DNA of 64,000 nt from assembly GCF_014649015.1 (NCBI RefSeq), contig NZ_BMSF01000010.1:186001-250000 (forward strand), in the 5' to 3' direction. Below are positions 43,928-51,923 of this stretch, piece by piece. This stretch comes from Streptomyces narbonensis (GTDB lineage Bacteria > Actinomycetota > Actinomycetes > Streptomycetales > Streptomycetaceae). The notes under the pieces are model-generated. The model saw nothing but the letters and a program-made list of their open reading frames with translations. It was not told the DNA's origin and did no database searches. Made by a program: the position numbers and the translations under genes. Position 1 is the first letter of the stretch. The number at the start of each line of letters is the position of its first letter.

Positions 43928-44455
43928 TCAGGCCGGGTCCGTCGGGAGGGTGTAGCGGCGCTTCTCCTTGGACGTCGCGCCCAGGCGGTCGTAGAAGCGG
44001 ATCGCGCCCTCGTTCCAGGCGGGGGTCTGCCACTGGATCTCCGTCAGGCCCAGCGCCCGCGCCTCCGCGCGGACCGCGTCGACCAGGAGCGGGCCGAGGC
44101 CGTGGCCGCGGGCCGTGGAGGTGAGGTAGAGGCAGTCCATGTGGAGGTAGGCGACGCCGTCCCACGTGGAGAGTTCGGGCGCGCAGGTGGCGTAGCCCGC
44201 GAGGCTGCCGTCCGGGAGCTCGGCGACCAGGCAGCGGAGGCGGGGCGCGACGGTACGCGGGAGGGCGTGCGGCTCGCCGGTGCTCCCCCGGTCGCCGAAC
44301 AGCAGGCCCGCCAGGCGGTCCGCCAGGCCCGGGGCCGGTGGTGCGGCCTTCTCGTACTCGGCGTGCTCGGCGACGAGTTCGACGAGCCGCCCCAGGTCCT
44401 CCACGCGGGCGTGACGCACCATGGCCCGTCCGCCCCCACTGTCACGATCGCTCAT
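43928..44455 (-). CDS. GNAT-family N-acetyltransferase (diamine acetyltransferase-like)
   Basis: A 175-residue acetyltransferase. The motif-A region is LYLTSTARGHGLGPLLVDAV and the end of the fold WNEGAIRFYDRLGATS, as in the spermidine/diamine acetyltransferase (Ats/Bltd) group; VRHARVEDLGRLVELV is the start of the domain. ATG 44455 overlaps the TGA of the upstream LysR gene; ATG 44422 (MVRHARV) is an alternative. It is translationally coupled to the LysR regulator, so it shares its expression. Confidence 0.85.
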   Translation of the reverse strand: MSDRDSGGGRAMVRHARVEDLGRLVELVAEHAEYEKAAPPAPGLADRLAGLLFGDRGSTGEPHALPRTVAPRLRCLVAELPDGSLAGYATCAPELSTWDGVAYLHMDCLYLTSTARGHGLGPLLVDAVRAEARALGLTEIQWQTPAWNEGAIRFYDRLGATSKEKRRYTLPTDPA

Positions 44456-45420
44456 ACGGCCATCATGCACGGCCCCACCGACAGCCCCGCGGCCGCGGCT
44501 TGACGCCGCAGCCACTCGCGGTACGGGGCGGCGCGCAGGGCCGCTTCGCGATAGGCGGCGGACAGCTCCGCGTACAGGGTGTCGAGGGCCGTCCCTGGGC
44601 GCGCGTACAGCAGCAGCCGGACCGCCAGCGGGTCGCCGCGCAGGGGCCGGATCGCCATGTCCTCGCGGGGGACGGAGGTCGGCTGGCAGGGCGCGACGGC
44701 CTCGCCGAGGACAATAAGGGACGCGGCCGTGTGGTAGTCGCCGTGGAGCAGCGGCGGGTCGATGCCGGCCGCTCCGAGGACCCGCAGGAGTCCGTCCCAT
44801 TCGCCGTCCACGGTCGGATCGACCATCCAGTGGTCGCCGGCGAGGTCGGCGAGGTCGACGACGGGGCTCGCGGCGGCGGGGTGGTCGCGGGCCATGGAGA
44901 CGAACTGCGGCTCACGGGCGACCAGGATCCGGTGCTGGAGGCCCTCGGGCACCCGCAGGGGGCAGCCCTCGACCTCGTGGACGAAGGCCACATCGAGCCG
45001 GCCCGCGGCGACCGTGCTCAGCAGTGCGTTGGCGGAGACGTCCACGCGGAGGCCGACGTCCGTGCCGGGCAGTCGCTCGCGGATCCGGCGCAGCCAGCCG
45101 GGCAGCGCCCGGCTCGCGGTGGAGCCGACGCGCAGTCCGGGGCCCTCGGTGCGGGCGACCGCGGCCCGTGTCTCGGTGACCAGCGCGGCCATGTCCGCGA
45201 CGAGGGGGCGGGCCCGGCTGAGCACGGAGCGGCCGAGTGGGGTGGGCAGGCAGCCGGTGCGGCCGCGGGAGAAGAGCTCGGCGCCCAGGGAGTTCTCGAT
45301 GCGACGCAGCTGGGTGGTCAACGAGGGCTGGCTCATGCCCAGTTGTCGTGCCGCCTTGTGCAGGCTGCCCGCGTCCGCGATGGCGCAGAGCGCCCGCAGA
45401 TGTCTCACCTCCAGCTCCAT
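44452..45420 (-). CDS. LysR-type regulator of snapalysin (SnpR/MprR-like)
   Basis: A 322-residue LysR-type activator. The N-terminal helix-turn-helix is AGSLHKAARQLGMSQPSLTT, with the linker helix QLRRIENSLGAELFSR, and the effector domain runs from LRVGSTASRALPGWLRRI. The gene is divergent from the snapalysin-like protease, the arrangement of snpR/snpA and mprR/mprA in other Streptomyces, so it probably activates the protease. ATG 45420 (MELEVRHLRAL) was chosen. A GNAT gene is coupled downstream. Confidence 0.9.
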   Translation of the reverse strand: MELEVRHLRALCAIADAGSLHKAARQLGMSQPSLTTQLRRIENSLGAELFSRGRTGCLPTPLGRSVLSRARPLVADMAALVTETRAAVARTEGPGLRVGSTASRALPGWLRRIRERLPGTDVGLRVDVSANALLSTVAAGRLDVAFVHEVEGCPLRVPEGLQHRILVAREPQFVSMARDHPAAASPVVDLADLAGDHWMVDPTVDGEWDGLLRVLGAAGIDPPLLHGDYHTAASLIVLGEAVAPCQPTSVPREDMAIRPLRGDPLAVRLLLYARPGTALDTLYAELSAAYREAALRAAPYREWLRRQAAAAGLSVGPCMMAV

Positions 45421-45477
45421 GCCCTGAGGGTAGGGCGGCGATCTACGTCGCACCAGATAGCCGGTACATGTCAAATA

Positions 45478-45492
45478 CCTTGGTTTGCAAGG
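45478..45492. promoter_or_regulatory. LysR operator candidate between snpR and snpA
   Basis: CCTTG-GTTTG-CAAGG is a 15-bp inverted repeat between the divergent LysR regulator and protease genes, fitting a LysR-type T-N11-A site. Confidence 0.6.
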
Positions 45493-45605
45493 CAGTTGGG
45501 CGGTCCGGACCGGGCGATGTGGGCGGGCTATCACCAGTTGACATCATCCCCACGCGCCCCGGCTTCCCCGAGACTCGCTCCAACCCCCTACAGGAGGAGC
45601 CCCCC

Positions 45606-46271
45606 ATGCGTCACCCCAAGGTCCTCAACTCCGTACTGACCGCCGCCCTCGGACTCGGCCTCGCCGCCTCGCTCGGTACGGCTCCGGCCGCTGCCGTTCC
45701 GTCGGCCGCCCCGGCCTCGGCCCCCGCCGCCGGCGCCGCATACGCCGCGTACGCCGGTTCGTCCGAGGAGGCGAAGGCCAACAAGGCGTTCTTCGAGGCC
45801 GTCGTGAAGTCGGTGGCGAAGAAGCGGGCCGCCAACCCGGGCGCCGCCGCCGTCACCGTCGTCTACAGCGCCTCCAACGCACCGAGCTTCCGCACGCAGA
45901 TCGCCCGCTCCACCCAGATATGGAACAGCTCGGTGGTGAACGTCCGGCTCGTCGAGGGCGGCAACCCCGACTTCCGGTACTACGAGGGCAACGACTCGCG
46001 CGGCTCGTACGCGAGCACCGACGGCCACGGCAGCGGGTACATCTTCCTCGACTACCGCCAGAACCAGCAGTACAACTCCACCCGCGTGACCGCCCACGAG
46101 ACCGGGCACGTCCTCGGCCTGCCGGACCACTACAGCGGTCCGTGCAGCGAGCTGATGTCGGGCGGCGGCCCCGGCACGTCCTGCCAGAACGCCACGCCGA
46201 ACTCCCAGGAGCGCTCCCGCGTCGACCAGCTGTGGCGGAACGGGCTCGCCACCGCGTTCAAGGCCTCCTGA
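45606..46271 (+). CDS. snpA: Secreted snapalysin-type zinc metalloprotease
   Basis: A 221-residue secreted protease of family M7. The signal peptide (LTAALGLGLAASLGTAPAAA) is followed by a short pro-region. The catalytic zinc site HETGHVLGLPD (about residues 163-173) is the HExxHxxGxxD motif of snapalysin, the smallest known metzincin-like enzymes; the cysteines of CSELMSGG and TSCQNA likely form the conserved disulfide. RVDQLWRNGLATAF closes the chain. It degrades milk proteins in S. lividans. ATG 45606 follows ACAGGAGGAGCCCCCC. It is divergent from its likely LysR activator. Confidence 0.94.
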   Translation: MRHPKVLNSVLTAALGLGLAASLGTAPAAAVPSAAPASAPAAGAAYAAYAGSSEEAKANKAFFEAVVKSVAKKRAANPGAAAVTVVYSASNAPSFRTQIARSTQIWNSSVVNVRLVEGGNPDFRYYEGNDSRGSYASTDGHGSGYIFLDYRQNQQYNSTRVTAHETGHVLGLPDHYSGPCSELMSGGGPGTSCQNATPNSQERSRVDQLWRNGLATAFKAS

Positions 46272-46307
46272 GCCACCCGTCTCCCCGGGAGGCATCCGTA
46301 CGAAGAG

Positions 46308-46340
46308 GACGGCGGCGCCCCGTGTGGGGGCGCCGCCGTC
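46308..46340. terminator. Terminator after snpA
   Basis: GACGGCGGCGCCCC pairs with GGGGCGCCGCCGTC around a four- to five-base loop. It lies between the convergent snpA gene and a hypothetical gene. Confidence 0.85.
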
Positions 46341-46372
46341 CGGCGTGCGGGTGGGGTTCGGAACCCGGGGCG

Positions 46373-46792
46373 TCAGGCCGTCTGCAGCAGGCGGCGACCG
46401 AAGTCGGCACCGGGCGGCAGCTGGCGCCGGACCCGGTCGAGCGCCCCGTCGAAGTCACCTCCGGCGACGCACGATTCGAAGGCGGCGCCACCGTAGTGGA
46501 GCGTCAGACTGAGGTCCGAGCGCTCACCGAGCGTCAGCAGACAGCTCAGCGTGGCCTGCTGGGTCACGCCGTCCAGGACGACGGGGAGCGGCAGGTCCCA
46601 CTCCAGGACGCACCCGCCGAGGGCCTGCCCGCCGCTCTCGGCGGCGCTGAGCGCGGCGAAGGTCGCGCCCGTGTACTCGACCCCCCTGATCCGGGTGGCG
46701 ACGTGCCGCCCGGTGGCCGTGATGACGATCGCTTCCGCGCCGCTGCGGTCCCGGTACCAGCCGGTCCAGACTTCTGTCGACTCCGATGACAT
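46373..46792 (-). CDS. Conserved hypothetical protein (DUF6304-like)
   Basis: A 139-residue protein with alternating beta strands (TEVWTGWYRDRSGAEAIVIT, ATFAALSAAESGGQAL, LSCLLTLGERSDLSLTLHYG) and a C-terminal helix. It resembles small Streptomyces proteins annotated as DUF6304, though this is from memory. There is no signal peptide or metal motif. Convergent with snpA. Function unknown. Confidence 0.65.
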   Translation of the reverse strand: MSSESTEVWTGWYRDRSGAEAIVITATGRHVATRIRGVEYTGATFAALSAAESGGQALGGCVLEWDLPLPVVLDGVTQQATLSCLLTLGERSDLSLTLHYGGAAFESCVAGGDFDGALDRVRRQLPPGADFGRRLLQTA

Positions 46793-46834
46793 GCGCGGAC
46801 TGTAGCGGTATGACCGGCTCCGCCGCGCGGCCGG

Positions 46835-47110
46835 TCACCCGGTGGCCGGACTTCTCCCGATCTCGCCGTTCTTGCCGGTCACCTGCGTGCCAGTGGCTTC
46901 CGCACCGGGGGCCGGACCCCCGTCGGCGCGCGCCTCCGCGCCCTCGTACTGCGAGCAGTCCGGGTTGCGGCACGGCTGCACCTCCCACTCCGGCACCCAG
47001 GCCCCGAGAACCTTGTGCCGGGTGGCCAGCTTGTCGCGCGGTCGACCGCAGGCCGGGCACTTGGGCTCGGCCAGGGGATCCCGCGTCGTGCGAGGCACCT
47101 CGTCACCCAT
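46835..47110 (-). CDS. Small zinc-ribbon protein
   Basis: A 91-residue protein with an N-terminal zinc ribbon: CPACGRPRDKLATRH and QPCRNPDCSQYEG provide two CxxC-type pairs. The C-terminal half is low complexity. Such proteins are common in actinobacteria and of unknown role. The start MGDEVPRTTRDP is at ATG 47110. Confidence 0.65.
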   Translation of the reverse strand: MGDEVPRTTRDPLAEPKCPACGRPRDKLATRHKVLGAWVPEWEVQPCRNPDCSQYEGAEARADGGPAPGAEATGTQVTGKNGEIGRSPATG

Positions 47111-47153
47111 GTTTCCAGGGTAGGACGCCTCGCACGGACCCGCTTCCCCGCCG

Positions 47154-47735
47154 TCACCGCTTCCTGGTGTACGTACGGACGAACGCGCCGTTGCCGAAGA
47201 CGCGCAGGTCCTTCAGCTCGAAGTCGCGGGGCTCGAAGCCGGCGCCGAACATGGGCATGCCGGAGCCGTAGACCTGCGGATACGTCTTGATGACCAGCTC
47301 GTCGATCTCGTCGATGAGCTCGCCGGCGACGGCCGAGCCGCCGCAGAGCCAGATGTCCAGCGGGCTGTCCTCGGACTTGAGCTCGCGGACGCGACCGACG
47401 AGGTCGTCGGCGATCAGCTCGACGTTGGCGTCGGGCGACTCGGCCAGCGAGCGGCTGGCGACGATCTCCCGCAGGTGGCCGTACGGGCTCGTGACGGCGA
47501 TGTCCAGGGCAAGCTGGTACGAGCCCCTGCCCTGGACGACGGTGTCGAACCGCTTGTTCTCGGCGTCGATCCCGAGCGCCTCCCGACCCTGGGCCGAGAT
47601 GGTCTCGGGGTACTCGCCGGTCAGGAACTCCAGGAACTCCGCGTCCACGAACGCGTACATGGAGGTGGCATCGCCCTTGGGGTCACCGATGAAGCCGTCG
47701 ATGGTGCAGGCGATGAAGTACGTGAGCTTGCGCAA
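47154..47735 (-). CDS. Dihydrofolate reductase-family (RibD C-terminal-like) protein
   Basis: A 193-residue member of the RibD-C/DHFR-like superfamily. LTYFIACTIDGFIGDPKGD is the N-terminal strand and loop, FDTVVQGRGSYQLAL the NADPH-binding region, DIWLCGGSAVAGELIDEI the dinucleotide-binding GG motif, and FELKDLRVFGNGAFVRTY the C-terminus. The substrate is unknown; members often act as reductases of small molecules. I chose TTG 47735 because GAAGAGGA lies six bases upstream; the longer frame begins inside the operator region. Divergent from a TetR gene. Confidence 0.85.
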   Translation of the reverse strand: MRKLTYFIACTIDGFIGDPKGDATSMYAFVDAEFLEFLTGEYPETISAQGREALGIDAENKRFDTVVQGRGSYQLALDIAVTSPYGHLREIVASRSLAESPDANVELIADDLVGRVRELKSEDSPLDIWLCGGSAVAGELIDEIDELVIKTYPQVYGSGMPMFGAGFEPRDFELKDLRVFGNGAFVRTYTRKR

Positions 47736-47782
47736 ACCGGTCCTCTTCCACTTCGGAGCGCGGCTGCGATCGCAACCACGAC

Positions 47783-47808
47783 AGCTATAGTGCTTCACCT
47801 GTAGTGGT
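47783..47808. promoter_or_regulatory. TetR operator candidates (paired AGC/ACC boxes)
   Basis: AGCTATAGTGCT (47783-47794) and ACCTGTAGTGGT (47797-47808) are two partly palindromic boxes with a common T-R-TAGT centre, between divergent reductase and tetR genes. Confidence 0.55.
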
Positions 47809-47860
47809 TACGCAAGGCCTATTTTCGAGAGGCTTCACCAGAGATCCGAAGGAGCACGAC

Positions 47861-48436
47861 ATGGCGAGAAACCCGGAGCGCCGCACGGCCCTCCTCGACG
47901 CGGCGATCGAGGTGCTGGCCGAGGAGGGCGCCCGCGGGCTGACCTTCCGCGCCGTCGACGCCCGGGCGGGGGTTCCCACGGGCACCTCGTCCAACTACTT
48001 CAGCGACCGGGACCAGGTGCTCTCCGAGGTCGCCGACCGGATCTTCGTCCGGCTGACCCCCGAGCCCGGCGCCATCGACGAGGCCCTGCTCCCGGAGCCC
48101 AGCCGCGCCCTCGTCGTCGAGCTGATGCGCTGGGTCGCCCGGCGCATGGCCGCCGAGCGCACCTGCTACCTGGGCCTCTTCGAACTGCGGCTGGAGGCCG
48201 CGCGCCGCCCCGAGCTCCAGGCCCGCTTCACCCAGGTCCTCCGGGAGGACCTCGACCTGAACATCCGACTGCACGTCGGCTCGGGGATGCCCGGGGACGC
48301 GGACACGGTCCGGGTTCTCTACTTCGCCCTCACCGGGCTGCTGCTCGACCACTTCACCGTGCCCGGCCTCCACGGCGAGCGGGACCTGGACGACCTGGTC
48401 GAGACCGTGGTCAACCGGATCGTCCCGGCGGAGTGA
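47861..48436 (+). CDS. TetR-family transcriptional regulator
   Basis: A 191-residue repressor. The helix-turn-helix region is GLTFRAVDARAGVPTGTSSN with YFSDRDQVLSEVADRIF. The C-terminal domain (PSRALVVELMRWVARRMAAER, VRVLYFALTGLLLDH) is of the TetR_C type. ATG 47861 was preferred over the upstream frame start 47804 because it gives the usual short N-terminus (MARNPERRTAL) after GAAGGAGCACGAC. It is divergent from the reductase, which it likely controls. Confidence 0.9.
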   Translation: MARNPERRTALLDAAIEVLAEEGARGLTFRAVDARAGVPTGTSSNYFSDRDQVLSEVADRIFVRLTPEPGAIDEALLPEPSRALVVELMRWVARRMAAERTCYLGLFELRLEAARRPELQARFTQVLREDLDLNIRLHVGSGMPGDADTVRVLYFALTGLLLDHFTVPGLHGERDLDDLVETVVNRIVPAE

Positions 48437-48479
48437 CCACGGGGAGTGACCGGGCCCCCGGAAAGCCTCGGCGGACGCC

Positions 48480-49529
48480 TCAGCGCGTACGCCGGGTGAC
48501 GAACTCCGCGAGGGCGAGCAGATCCCCCGCCGCCGCCAGGTCCGGGACGGCCTCGGCCAGGTACTCGACGGCGCGGCCCATGCGCTCGGCCGCCTGGGCC
48601 TGCGCCCAGTCCCGGCCGCCGGCCCGCTCGACCGCGTCCGCCGCCGCCCGTACGGCCGCCGCGTCGAGGGCCGGACGGGAGTAGAGCTCGGCCAGTTCGT
48701 CGCCTGCCGGGGTCCCCGAGGCGAGCGCCGCCACCACGGGCAGCGACTTCTTGTGGGCGACGAGGTCGGCACCGGCCGGCTTGCCCGTGCGGTCCGGGTC
48801 GCCCCAGATCCCGATGAGGTCGTCGATCAGCTGGAACGCGAGTCCGGCCTCCCGGCCGAAGGCGTCCATCGCCGCGACCTGCTCCTCGCCCGCGCCCGCG
48901 TAGAGCGCGCCGATGGCGCAGGAGGCGCCGAGCAGGGCCCCGGTCTTGGCGGTGGCCATCGCCAGGCACTCGTCGAGCGAGACGTCACGGGGTCCGCGCT
49001 GCTCGAAGGCGCAGTCGGCCTGCTGGCCCGCGCAGAGTTCGATGACGCAGGCGGCGAGGCGCGCGGCAGCGGCGGGCGAGGCGGGATGCGGGTCCTCGGC
49101 GAGCAGGCGCAGAGCGAGGGCGTTCATCGCGTCACCGGCGATGAGGGCGTCCGGGATGCCGAAGACGGTCCAGGCGGTGGGCCGGTGCCGCCGGGTCGGG
49201 TCCTCGTCCACGATGTCGTCGTGGAGCAGCGTGAAGTTGTGCGCGAGTTCGACGGCCGCCGCCGCCCTCACGGCCTGGGCGGACTCGGCGCCGAGGGCGC
49301 GGGCCGCGGCGAGGACCAGCGCGGGCCGGATCGCCTTGCCCGCCTGTCCGGCGGCCGGGGTTCCGTCGGCGTGCTCCCAGCCGAAGTGGTACATCGCCAC
49401 CCGGCGTATGGAGCCCGGCAGGGACTCGACGGTGGATCGGAGCTGGGGATGGACGGCCGCCCGTGTCTGGTCCAGGAGCATCACGGCCCCCTGACCGTCG
49501 GCGACGGCTTCCGCGCTGGTCGTGGTCAC
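48480..49529 (-). CDS. Polyprenyl diphosphate synthase, predicted family 2 encapsulin cargo
   Basis: A 349-residue trans-prenyltransferase that would build linear isoprenoid diphosphates from IPP and an allylic primer. The first Asp-rich motif is LLHDDIVDEDPTRRH (DDxxD) and the second is FQLIDDLIGIWGDPDRTGKP, preceded by KTGALLGASC. GWEHADGTPAAGQAGKAIRP is the N-terminal IPP-binding region. The first 35-40 residues are Thr/Ala-rich and probably disordered, the place where family 2 cargoes carry their loading signal. It lies just downstream of the encapsulin shell gene on the same strand, which is the basis for calling it cargo. GTG 49529 was chosen; ATG 49544 and a longer frame to 49613 are alternatives. 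Confidence 0.9.
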   Translation of the reverse strand: MTTTSAEAVADGQGAVMLLDQTRAAVHPQLRSTVESLPGSIRRVAMYHFGWEHADGTPAAGQAGKAIRPALVLAAARALGAESAQAVRAAAAVELAHNFTLLHDDIVDEDPTRRHRPTAWTVFGIPDALIAGDAMNALALRLLAEDPHPASPAAAARLAACVIELCAGQQADCAFEQRGPRDVSLDECLAMATAKTGALLGASCAIGALYAGAGEEQVAAMDAFGREAGLAFQLIDDLIGIWGDPDRTGKPAGADLVAHKKSLPVVAALASGTPAGDELAELYSRPALDAAAVRAAADAVERAGGRDWAQAQAAERMGRAVEYLAEAVPDLAAAGDLLALAEFVTRRTR

Positions 49530-49617
49530 GGTCACTTCCTTCATGTCCTTCGCGGCGCGAGCGCTGGGGAAGGCCCGGGGGCGGGAGGTTCGGTCCCCGC
49601 CCCCGGGCGTCACCGGC

Positions 49618-51030
49618 TCAGCGCCAGCGGCTGACCTCGACGTTCTCCAGGACGCCGAGCGCGTCCGGGACGAGGATGGCGGCCGAGTAGTAGGCCGTGA
49701 CGAGGTAGGAGATGATCGCCTGCTCGTCGATGCCCATGAAGCGGACCGAGAGGCTGGGCTCGATCTCGTCGGGGAGGCCGGTCTGGTGCAGACCGATCAC
49801 ACCCTGGTCGGCCTCGCCCGTACGCATGCAGATGATCGAGGTGGTCCGGGCGTCCGAGACCGGGATCTTGTTGCACGGGAAGATCGGCACACCGCGCCAG
49901 GTCGGGATGCGGTTGCCGTTGACCTCGATCGTCTCGGGCACGAGGCCGCGCTTGTTCAGCTCGCGGCCGAAGGCGGCGATGGCGCGCGGGTGGGCCAGGA
50001 AGAGCTTCGAGCCCCGGCGGCGGGAGAGCAGTTCGTCCATGTCGTCGGGGCTGGGGGCGCCGTCGTGGGGCTGGAGCCGCTGGCCGTAGTCGCAGTTGGC
50101 GAGAAGGCCGAACTGCTTGTTGTTGATGAGCTCGTGCTCCTGGCGCTCGCGGAGCGCCTCGACCGTCAGCCGCAACTGCTGCTCGGTCTGGTTCATCGGC
50201 TGGTTGTAGAGGTCTGCGACGCGGCTGTGGACCTTCAGCACGGTCTGGGCGACGCTCAGCTCGTACTCGCGGGGCGCGAGGTCGTAGTCGACGTACGTGT
50301 GCGGGATGACCGCCTCGCCGATGTGGCCGGCGGAGAGGTCGATCGCGGCCTCGCCGTAGGTGTTGGTGCGCTGGTCGGGCAGCGCGGCGACGGCCTCCAG
50401 GTGGGCGGCGAGCGAGGGCGCCCGGTCCGCGAGGTTCAGCACGTCGGCCCGGGTGAGCTCCAGGACCGTGCAGGCGGTGGCGGCGCGGGCCGTCCAGCCC
50501 CAGACGGCGTCGGCGCTGACCAGCGCGGACTCGCCGAGGTAGGCGCCGTCGGCGAGGACGCCGAGGACGGCCTCGTCCCCGTAGGGTCCCTCACCGACCT
50601 GCTCGATGCGGCCGTGCGCGAGGAGGTGCACGCGGTCGTTGGCCGAGTCGACGGCCGCGATGATCTCGCCCGCCGCGTACTCCCGCTGCGTACAGCGGGA
50701 CGCGAGCTCGGCCAGGGCGCCCTCGTCCTCGTAACCACGCAGTGCGGGGAGTTCGCCGAGCTCGGCGGGGATGACCTGGACGTTCTGCCCCGTCTGGACG
50801 AAGGTGACGCGGCCGTCGCCCACGGAGTAGCTGAGCCTGCGGTTCACCCGGTACGTACCGCCCTGCACCTGCACCCACGGCATCATCCGCAGCAGCCACC
50901 GGGAGGTGATCTCCTGCATCTGCGGCGCGGACTTGGTGGTCGTGGCGAGGTTCCGCGCGGCGGCGGTACCGAGACTCTGCTGCGGTGCCTGGTCCGTACG
51001 GACCTCGTCGCCAACCGAACCAACGGACAT
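49618..51030 (-). CDS. eshA: Family 2B encapsulin shell protein with cNMP-binding-like insert (EshA)
   Basis: A 470-residue HK97-fold shell protein. An N-terminal arm (SLGTAAARNLATTTKSAPQM, ITSRWLLRMMPWVQVQGG) and the P-domain start come first. Residues about 95-215 are a cyclic-nucleotide-binding-like insertion (CTQREYAAGEIIAAVDSAND, DGAYLGESALVSADAV). The remaining shell domain runs to the end (PREYELSVAQTVLKVHSRVA, RRRGSKLFLAHPRAIAAF, DEQAIISYLVTAYYSAAILV). In the phosphate-binding cassette GESALVSADAVWGWTARAAT the canonical Arg appears missing. EshA of S. griseus affects sporulation/hyphal extension. ATG 51030 follows GAGAGGGAGTTCC. The downstream prenyl synthase is the likely cargo. Confidence 0.94.
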   Translation of the reverse strand: MSVGSVGDEVRTDQAPQQSLGTAAARNLATTTKSAPQMQEITSRWLLRMMPWVQVQGGTYRVNRRLSYSVGDGRVTFVQTGQNVQVIPAELGELPALRGYEDEGALAELASRCTQREYAAGEIIAAVDSANDRVHLLAHGRIEQVGEGPYGDEAVLGVLADGAYLGESALVSADAVWGWTARAATACTVLELTRADVLNLADRAPSLAAHLEAVAALPDQRTNTYGEAAIDLSAGHIGEAVIPHTYVDYDLAPREYELSVAQTVLKVHSRVADLYNQPMNQTEQQLRLTVEALRERQEHELINNKQFGLLANCDYGQRLQPHDGAPSPDDMDELLSRRRGSKLFLAHPRAIAAFGRELNKRGLVPETIEVNGNRIPTWRGVPIFPCNKIPVSDARTTSIICMRTGEADQGVIGLHQTGLPDEIEPSLSVRFMGIDEQAIISYLVTAYYSAAILVPDALGVLENVEVSRWR

Positions 51031-51283
51031 GGAACTCCCTCTCGTATGCGTGAGTTGCGAGGGAAAGCCTTTCAGCACGGAACGTGTCCGCGCCATTACA
51101 CATTCGAGTGGGACTGTTCGACGATCTTCGGGGCATGTCACGCGTTTTCCCCCGAACAGCAGCGCAGCGCGGGCCGCCGGCCGCCGTGTCCGGATCGGCT
51201 CGCACACCACCCGAACGGATGGCCGCGGAGCGGCGGACTCCGGTACTCCGGAACTTCACCCCGTCCCCCGAAGGGAGTCGGTC

Positions 51284-51874
51284 ATGGCCTCACCCCTGTC
51301 CGCGAGCAGGTTCCTCGACGCGCTGCGCGACGAGGGCCTCGTGGTCGTCCAGGTCGGCGACTGGTCCACCCACAACCGCAACCACAAGGGCCCCTGGGGC
51401 CCGGTGCACGGCGTGATGATCCATCACACCGTGACCAAGGGCACCGCGAGCACCGTCCGGCTCTGCCGGGACGGCCACGCGTCACTGCCCGGGCCGCTCT
51501 GTCACGGCGTGATCGCCAAGGACGGAACGGTCCACCTCGTCGGCTACGGCCGCACCAACCACGCGGGCCTCGGCGACGACGAGGTGCTCAGGGCGGTCGT
51601 CGCCGAGAAGCGCCTGCCACCGGATGACGAGGCCACGACGGACGGCAACCGGCACTTCTACGGCTTCGAGTGCGAGAACCTCGGCGACGGCGTGGACCCG
51701 TGGCCGAAGGTCCAGCTGGAGGCCATCGCGAAGGCAGCGGCCGCCGTGTGCCGGGCGCACGGCTGGACCCAGCGCTCGGTCATCGGGCACCGGGAGTGGC
51801 AGCCGGGGAAGGTGGACCCGCGCGGCTTCACGATGGCCTCGATGCGCGAGCGGGTCGCGGACCTGCTCCGCTGA
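51284..51874 (+). CDS. N-acetylmuramoyl-L-alanine amidase (Amidase_2/PGRP-like)
   Basis: A 196-residue amidase domain protein that would cleave the lactyl-amide bond of peptidoglycan. GPVHGVMIHHTVTKGTAST has the first zinc histidines, CHGVIAKDGTVHLVGYGRTN the substrate groove, FYGFECENLGDGVDPWP and VIGHREWQPGKVDPRGF carry the distal zinc ligands. No signal peptide is evident, so it might be released by lysis or be phage-related; the sequence resembles chromosomal and phage endolysin amidases alike. ATG 51284 follows AAGGGAGTCGGTC. Confidence 0.88.
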   Translation: MASPLSASRFLDALRDEGLVVVQVGDWSTHNRNHKGPWGPVHGVMIHHTVTKGTASTVRLCRDGHASLPGPLCHGVIAKDGTVHLVGYGRTNHAGLGDDEVLRAVVAEKRLPPDDEATTDGNRHFYGFECENLGDGVDPWPKVQLEAIAKAAAAVCRAHGWTQRSVIGHREWQPGKVDPRGFTMASMRERVADLLR

Positions 51875-51923
51875 CCGGTCGGGCGACCGTTCGTCCGTAC
51901 CGGCCGGCCTGGACAATGGCCGG

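Noticed and set aside
48480..51030. A terpene or carotenoid biosynthetic gene cluster
   Set aside because: The prenyl synthase has no cyclase, desaturase or other tailoring neighbours; the encapsulin pairing explains it better.
51284..51874. A prophage remnant signalled by the amidase
   Set aside because: No other phage genes are present; amidases of this type are common chromosomal genes.
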